This document shows positions 18,317 to 22,032 of a stretch of DNA of 22,032 bases, piece by piece (the stretch's first letter is position 1; the number at the start of each line of letters is the position of its first letter). The stretch comes from Cylindrotheca closterium (taxonomy: Eukaryota > Bacillariophyta > Bacillariophyceae > Bacillariales > Bacillariaceae). The notes beneath the pieces are model-generated. The model worked only from the letters and a program-made list of their open reading frames with translations, was not told the origin of the DNA and searched no databases. The position numbers and the translations under genes were made by a program. The stretch is from contig CAKOGP040002369.1 of assembly GCA_933822405.4 (NCBI GenBank), positions 1 through 22,032 of the forward strand. Reading direction: 5' to 3'.

Positions 18317-19798
18317 CTAGGTTGGTGGTGCTCCCGATGGAGATCGAGTTGACGGAATCATAGTGGGAGCACTGCTGTTTAAAACTCCGGTGGGAAATAG
18401 AGTTACAGATGGAGTTGGTGCATCTGTAATGTTGGTGGCACCCCCAAGAATAGCTTGCGTATTTTCATTGCTGTTGTCGCTGCGGTCCTGCAGTAGCACA
18501 AAACCTGCCACAACAGCAACCACCAAAATAAGCAGAACAAACAATATACAAAGAATGATACAGAGTGGGCTGGTTCTCCTTTTTTCCCGACTATTTCCTT
18601 GCACAACAATCGTGACAGAGTCAGCAGTAGCTGTGGAATGATGATCATTCCTACTATCGTGAGCTGATGGTTCATCATAACCAGCAGCATCACCAACAGT
18701 AGCTGGTAATGTAACCGTGTTGCTATAGACTTCTCGTGGCACACTTGCAATCGGGAAATCATAAGAGTACCCATCGTCGTCGTCACCGCCAACTTGTTCT
18801 ACGCCGGGTTTGGAGGAGCGAGAACTCTTGCTGACTCGGGCCTTGCACTTGACGTCGTCTTGGTCGTCTCCATAGAGCAGTTCCAAAGTTCCCAGCACTC
18901 GTTCCATACCAGGCTCACTGGCACTACTGTGCCTACTGCTTCTATGATCGAGCTCGTCAATTTTCCTGTTGTCACCATAGAGCAAGTCCATCGTAGTGCG
19001 ACTACTCCTAGATGGGCTGTGCCAAGTGTGGCGCAATCTATCAACTCCCGGCTTTGTGGCACGAGGGATTTTGGTCGTCTTGGCCTTCTTGATATCACCA
19101 TCCGTACCATAGAGAATTTCCTTGCTGCTTCTTGAACCATCATAACTCCGAATACTCTTGGTCGAATGACTATGACTGCTGGTAGAAATAGCACCTCTTG
19201 AATGTCGCATTTTGGTGATGTCATGAGATTCTATTTCTTTCTGTGGTTTAGAAGCCTTTGAAGTGAGGTCTTCTTCGCTAGCACCCATAGCTGTAGCATC
19301 CGTCGCCGTATTAACCGTAGTATCAGTATATTCATCTCCGTCCGAGTGTCTTCGTTGTCTTTTTAAGGTTCTACTACTCAAAGATCTCGATGTATGGTGA
19401 ATTGGCCTCTGCTCCCCAGTCTCTTTGTAACAATAGCTGTTGGCATGACTGCTGCCGCCAGCACGCAATCGATCTCCAGCCGCACTTGTGTTGCTTCCCA
19501 GACTGCTTCTTTCGCCTTTACGCCGTCTGCTCCTTCGCATCTGAGATCCAATACTTTTAGACGAGCTGCTTTCCGATATTCCAGAACTGCTACTCAGACT
19601 ACTGCGAGAACTTGTAGATCTTCGAGACCTACTCAAACTGCGGCGTAGTCGTCTCCGAGATGAGCTTCTCGACGTTCGGGGGTGTTCACTTCTGCCGCTT
19701 GCATCCATCCACAACAACTCGTCTACGAGAACAACAACGCAAGCAGGTTGTTCTGAGGGCCGAAATGATTCCGAATCGACTTCATCTTCTGCATACAT
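18317..19798 (-). CDS. Ser/Arg-rich single-pass membrane protein
   Basis: Single-exon frame of 493 aa from ATG at 19796-19798 (MYAEDEVDSESF). The frame continues 11 codons upstream without ATG. The first 400 residues are hydrophilic and very rich in Ser and Arg (SSSRRRLRRSLSRSRRSTSS), probably disordered and cytoplasmic. Three spaced units share '(I/L)LYG(D/T)...' followed by 'KPGV(D/E)' or EPGME, a diverged internal repeat. REKRRTSP precedes a 25-residue hydrophobic helix at about 413-437 (CIILCILFVLLILVVAVVAG), which by the positive-inside rule leaves a 56-residue Ser/Thr/Pro-rich tail outside (TDAPTPS, STRSPSGAPPT). Many diatom proteins of this plan, as I recall, carry an LRR or other ectodomain after such a stalk. 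Here the frame ends within the stalk, so it may be truncated. No domain gives a function. Confidence 0.7.
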   Translation of the reverse strand: MYAEDEVDSESFRPSEQPACVVVLVDELLWMDASGRSEHPRTSRSSSRRRLRRSLSRSRRSTSSRSSLSSSSGISESSSSKSIGSQMRRSRRRKGERSSLGSNTSAAGDRLRAGGSSHANSYCYKETGEQRPIHHTSRSLSSRTLKRQRRHSDGDEYTDTTVNTATDATAMGASEEDLTSKASKPQKEIESHDITKMRHSRGAISTSSHSHSTKSIRSYDGSRSSKEILYGTDGDIKKAKTTKIPRATKPGVDRLRHTWHSPSRSSRTTMDLLYGDNRKIDELDHRSSRHSSASEPGMERVLGTLELLYGDDQDDVKCKARVSKSSRSSKPGVEQVGGDDDDGYSYDFPIASVPREVYSNTVTLPATVGDAAGYDEPSAHDSRNDHHSTATADSVTIVVQGNSREKRRTSPLCIILCILFVLLILVVAVVAGFVLLQDRSDNSNENTQAILGGATNITDAPTPSVTLFPTGVLNSSAPTMIPSTRSPSGAPPT

Positions 19799-20130
19799 GA
19801 GATCTTTTTGATTGTGCTCTAATGTAGCCAATATACAAGCTTGGGATGGATTTTGAGATTAAACTTAATTTGTGGATGACAATAATGGGAACTTCATCAC
19901 TCGCAGTATTGGGTGAATGCTGATGTGCATCTAATATATATATTGCTACGTATGAAATCACATACCGGTACAAGTATATATATACAAGTGTCCAAGTTTT
20001 GAGACTATCATCCAAGTTTTAGACGCAGCAATGGACACTTTTTGATGAGGCTCGATTACCCTTTTATTTATATGGCAAATTGCGAGATCTCGTTGCGGTC
20101 ATCTAAAGTTCAACGGTATTTGTGACCGGA
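19799..20130. other. Upstream region of the membrane-protein gene
   Basis: AT-rich DNA with a TATATATATA tract at about 19974-19985 next to CATACCGGTAC, and two nearby copies of TCCAAGTTTT at about 19990-20020. It is probably the promoter of the minus-strand gene ending at 18317. No gene. Confidence 0.45.
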
Positions 20131-20201
20131 ATTTCAGAACAATGAGGCAGTGGGAATTCCCCCTTTTAAATTTATTTCATCCCCGCGATATTTAACGCGA
20201 T

Positions 20202-20223
20202 TTCCCACAACTAGTTGTGGGAA
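20202..20223. repeat. 22-bp perfect palindrome
   Basis: Each half is TTCCCACAACT and the two halves are exact reverse complements with no spacer. It is the first of a family of related palindromes over the next 120 bp. Confidence 0.95.
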
Positions 20224-20240
20224 CAGTTTTTTGCCAAAAA

Positions 20241-20267
20241 TTCCCACAACTACTGTAGCTGTAGGAA
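20241..20267. repeat. Imperfect palindrome of the same family
   Basis: It starts with TTCCCACAACTA and ends with GCTGTAGGAA. It mixes the CCCACAAC and CCTACAAC variants of the half-site. Confidence 0.8.
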
Positions 20268-20277
20268 TCGGAAAAAA

Positions 20278-20314
20278 TAGTTGTGGGAAATTCCTACAAC
20301 TATAGTTGTAGGAA
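20278..20314. repeat. 24-bp perfect palindrome with adjoining half-site
   Basis: A lone half-site TAGTTGTGGGAA (20278-20289) is followed by a perfect 24-bp palindrome at 20291-20314 whose half is TTCCTACAACTA. A partial half-site TTGCCACAACCC follows at about 20316-20327. Confidence 0.95.
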
Positions 20315-20330
20315 ATTGCCACAACCCATC

Positions 20331-20366
20331 GGGGGTCAGACGGCCCTGATCAGGGCCGAGTCCCCC
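20331..20366. repeat. GC-rich hairpin with 16-bp perfect palindrome
   Basis: GGCCCTGATCAGGGCC at 20342-20357 is perfectly self-complementary. It is flanked by GGGGG at 20331-20335 and CCCCC at 20362-20366, so the whole 36 bases can form an extended hairpin with a few mismatches. Confidence 0.85.
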
Positions 20367-21756
20367 AAATTGAACACAAATCACATCCGTTGAATATTAG
20401 CAAGGCAATGCATTCTACAACATGTAGAGTATTTGAAAGGGTTGGTTACGCCCCCAGATCGCTCATTTTCCCATTTCAAACCAAAAAATTGACACCAACT
20501 TGTCATCCAGACCAAATCGAATTCCAAATACCTTACACTCCACTATTGAAGCAATCTGCACCCATCTACACCCTCTGTCATATTGTTACTATCGACTTGT
20601 GAAAACAGAATGATGGTATTATTGAACTGTGTGCCTTGACACAAGGTATATTGTCACAGATGAAGCTGATGGGACTGCTTGACTTCAGTCCCTAGTCAAA
20701 GCAATACGCAATTTACCAGCATTTTTGCGTATTGGAGGAAGTTTGAGATTTCGTCATCTTGGAGCCACCTCCGACATCTTGGAGAATATCAACCCAATGG
20801 CTCTACCCCCGGAAGCCCCAAAGTTACAGCGACTATTATCAAGTCTAGGACATGGAATTCGCTGATGTGTTCGATGTGTGGTAGTGTTGATCACCAAAGG
20901 CTCCATCCAATCGACTGCACAAAGGAAAATTTGCCGCCAACTTCACCACATCAACACCGGGAACATCAACAACCAACCTTCCTCCCAGCAGACGTACATC
21001 CCTTCCCATGCCGATATCTGATATGGTAAGGAAGCTACTAGGTTTTCAAGAGTCTATGTTGATATTATGGAGATTGCTGCCTTTGCAGTACGAATCGTCG
21101 CAGTTGCGAAATACGTTTGCATGGACGAGGCGATGGTATCGTACAGGATCTTCTTGTTCCAATTGGACTTGGGAATTGAAAATGATGATACTTTACATGG
21201 CATTTGAAGCCGAGATTATCGACCACTTCACAGTATTTTCAAGTCCAGACAATCAACCGTGAATCGTCAATAAGAGTTGCAACCATACCCGCATACTGCC
21301 AACACACTATCCAGAGACTATTTAAGGTGTGATGGGCACAACATATGCATGGCTGGCTCAGTAGAAAGGCAGATCTACACCATGACTGCACTTGTTTTGC
21401 AAGGTGCACTTTGACATGGACGCATTCTGCTTCCATGGGAGACAGGAATTGCTCTGAAGATTCCCACCAAAATGCTGTCATATTGTCGGAACTACTTATT
21501 GAACAAAATGAGAGGGGTGAAGCATCATTGATAGGTAAAATAGGGCCTCCTCAAGGAAAAAAGAGACCAATTCAGTGATTCAACAGTCTCGTGTCTGGGC
21601 TTGGGCATGCAAAATGGTGGCAAAAAACGATGATAAACTAATTCTGATTTTTCCATCAGATTTGGAATGGTTCATTTGCTCTATTTCTAAGTTTTCAGCT
21701 TAACCCTTTGATATCTTCATGGATTCCTGGAAACGTGTGTATTACATTTGAGGTAA
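20367..21756. other. Region without a convincing gene
   Basis: All three plus frames are broken by stops and no minus frame looks coding. Short stretches such as VCMDEAMVSYR (about 21115-21148, plus) vaguely resemble transposase or retroelement peptides, but nothing can be named. The position between a palindrome cluster and a Gag-like frame suggests degraded mobile DNA. Confidence 0.4.
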
Positions 21757-22032
21757 GTTTTAGTGATTGTAGTTTCATGGTTCTACGCGCGCACAGTAGG
21801 TTCAAGCAAAAAACTTCAAATGAGGTCGGCAAATAACCTGCACGAAGATTTCTTGGAAATCTACATCAACATGGCACCACATGTTGGCGAAGCATACGTC
21901 ATGGATAACGCCAAAGTACTAGTCCTTCTCAGCAAGTTTATCGTGGGGAATACCGAAGCTGAAGCGACCCTCCAAGCCATCAACATTGCAGGCAATGGAA
22001 GAGAAGCATTCAACGCACTACGTACCCACTAT
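21757..22032 (+). mobile_element. Gag-like 5' part of a retrotransposon, cut by the window edge
   Basis: The plus frame is open from 21757 to the window end. The first in-frame ATG is 21820, giving 71 codons without a stop. Residues such as HVGEAYVMDNAKVLVLLSKF and GNTEAEATLQA, then GREAFNALRTHY, resemble the N-terminal Gag region of Ty1/copia-like elements in diatoms, as I recall. No protease, integrase or reverse transcriptase is within the window, and no LTR is recognised upstream. Ordinary host coding sequence is the alternative. Confidence 0.45.

Noticed and set aside
20202..20366. CRISPR array
   Set aside because: The units are palindromes of unequal length and spacing without unique spacers, and the genome is eukaryotic.
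21100..21180. PiggyBac-like transposase remnant (VCMDEAMVSYR)
   Set aside because: A single short peptide with stops around it and no other transposase motif found.

Overview
The window looks like nuclear DNA of a diatom, probably a pennate one. The signs are BspA-type leucine-rich repeat proteins ending in a conserved hydrophobic tail, helicase-associated (HA) domain proteins, Ser/Thr/Pro-rich membrane proteins, short GT-AG introns of 80-116 bp, many TACCGGTA-like low-complexity tracts, and a retroelement Gag-like fragment. This assignment rests on family recognition only; no search was run. Left part (1-6127, all minus strand): a 3' fragment of an LRR gene, an intact LRR gene (501-2078), a broken beta-propeller membrane-protein gene (about 2738-3862), and a second intact LRR paralogue (4499-6127). 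The fragment at 1-377 is a very recent copy of part of the neighbouring LRR gene at a 795-base offset. The second LRR gene diverges from an RRM/RGG RNA-binding protein gene (6438-7976), with about 310 bp between the starts. A 1.3-kb gene-poor stretch follows, holding two copies of an 81-83 bp repeat with tRNA-like B-box sequences. The centre (about 9333-18247) is a tandem duplication of a three-gene block. The ancestral order was an HA-domain gene (+), a PP2C phosphatase (-) and a WRAP53/TCAB1-like WD40 gene (+). Both copies keep the HA gene (9736-10850 and 14580-15730). Copy A keeps PP2C intact (11613-12792) and has only a 3' scrap of WRAP53. Copy B keeps WRAP53 intact (16757-18201) and has only a scrap of the last PP2C exon. 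Each single-copy gene was thus retained once, at opposite ends of the duplication: reciprocal gene loss caught in sequence. The right part holds a Ser/Arg-rich single-pass membrane protein gene (18317-19798, minus), tail to tail with WRAP53, then a cluster of perfect palindromes (20202-20366), then 1.4 kb without a convincing gene, and finally an open Gag-like frame running off the right edge. I see no evidence of a new defence-like or biosynthetic system. The most informative features are the duplication with complementary losses, the tRNA-like repeats and the palindrome cluster.
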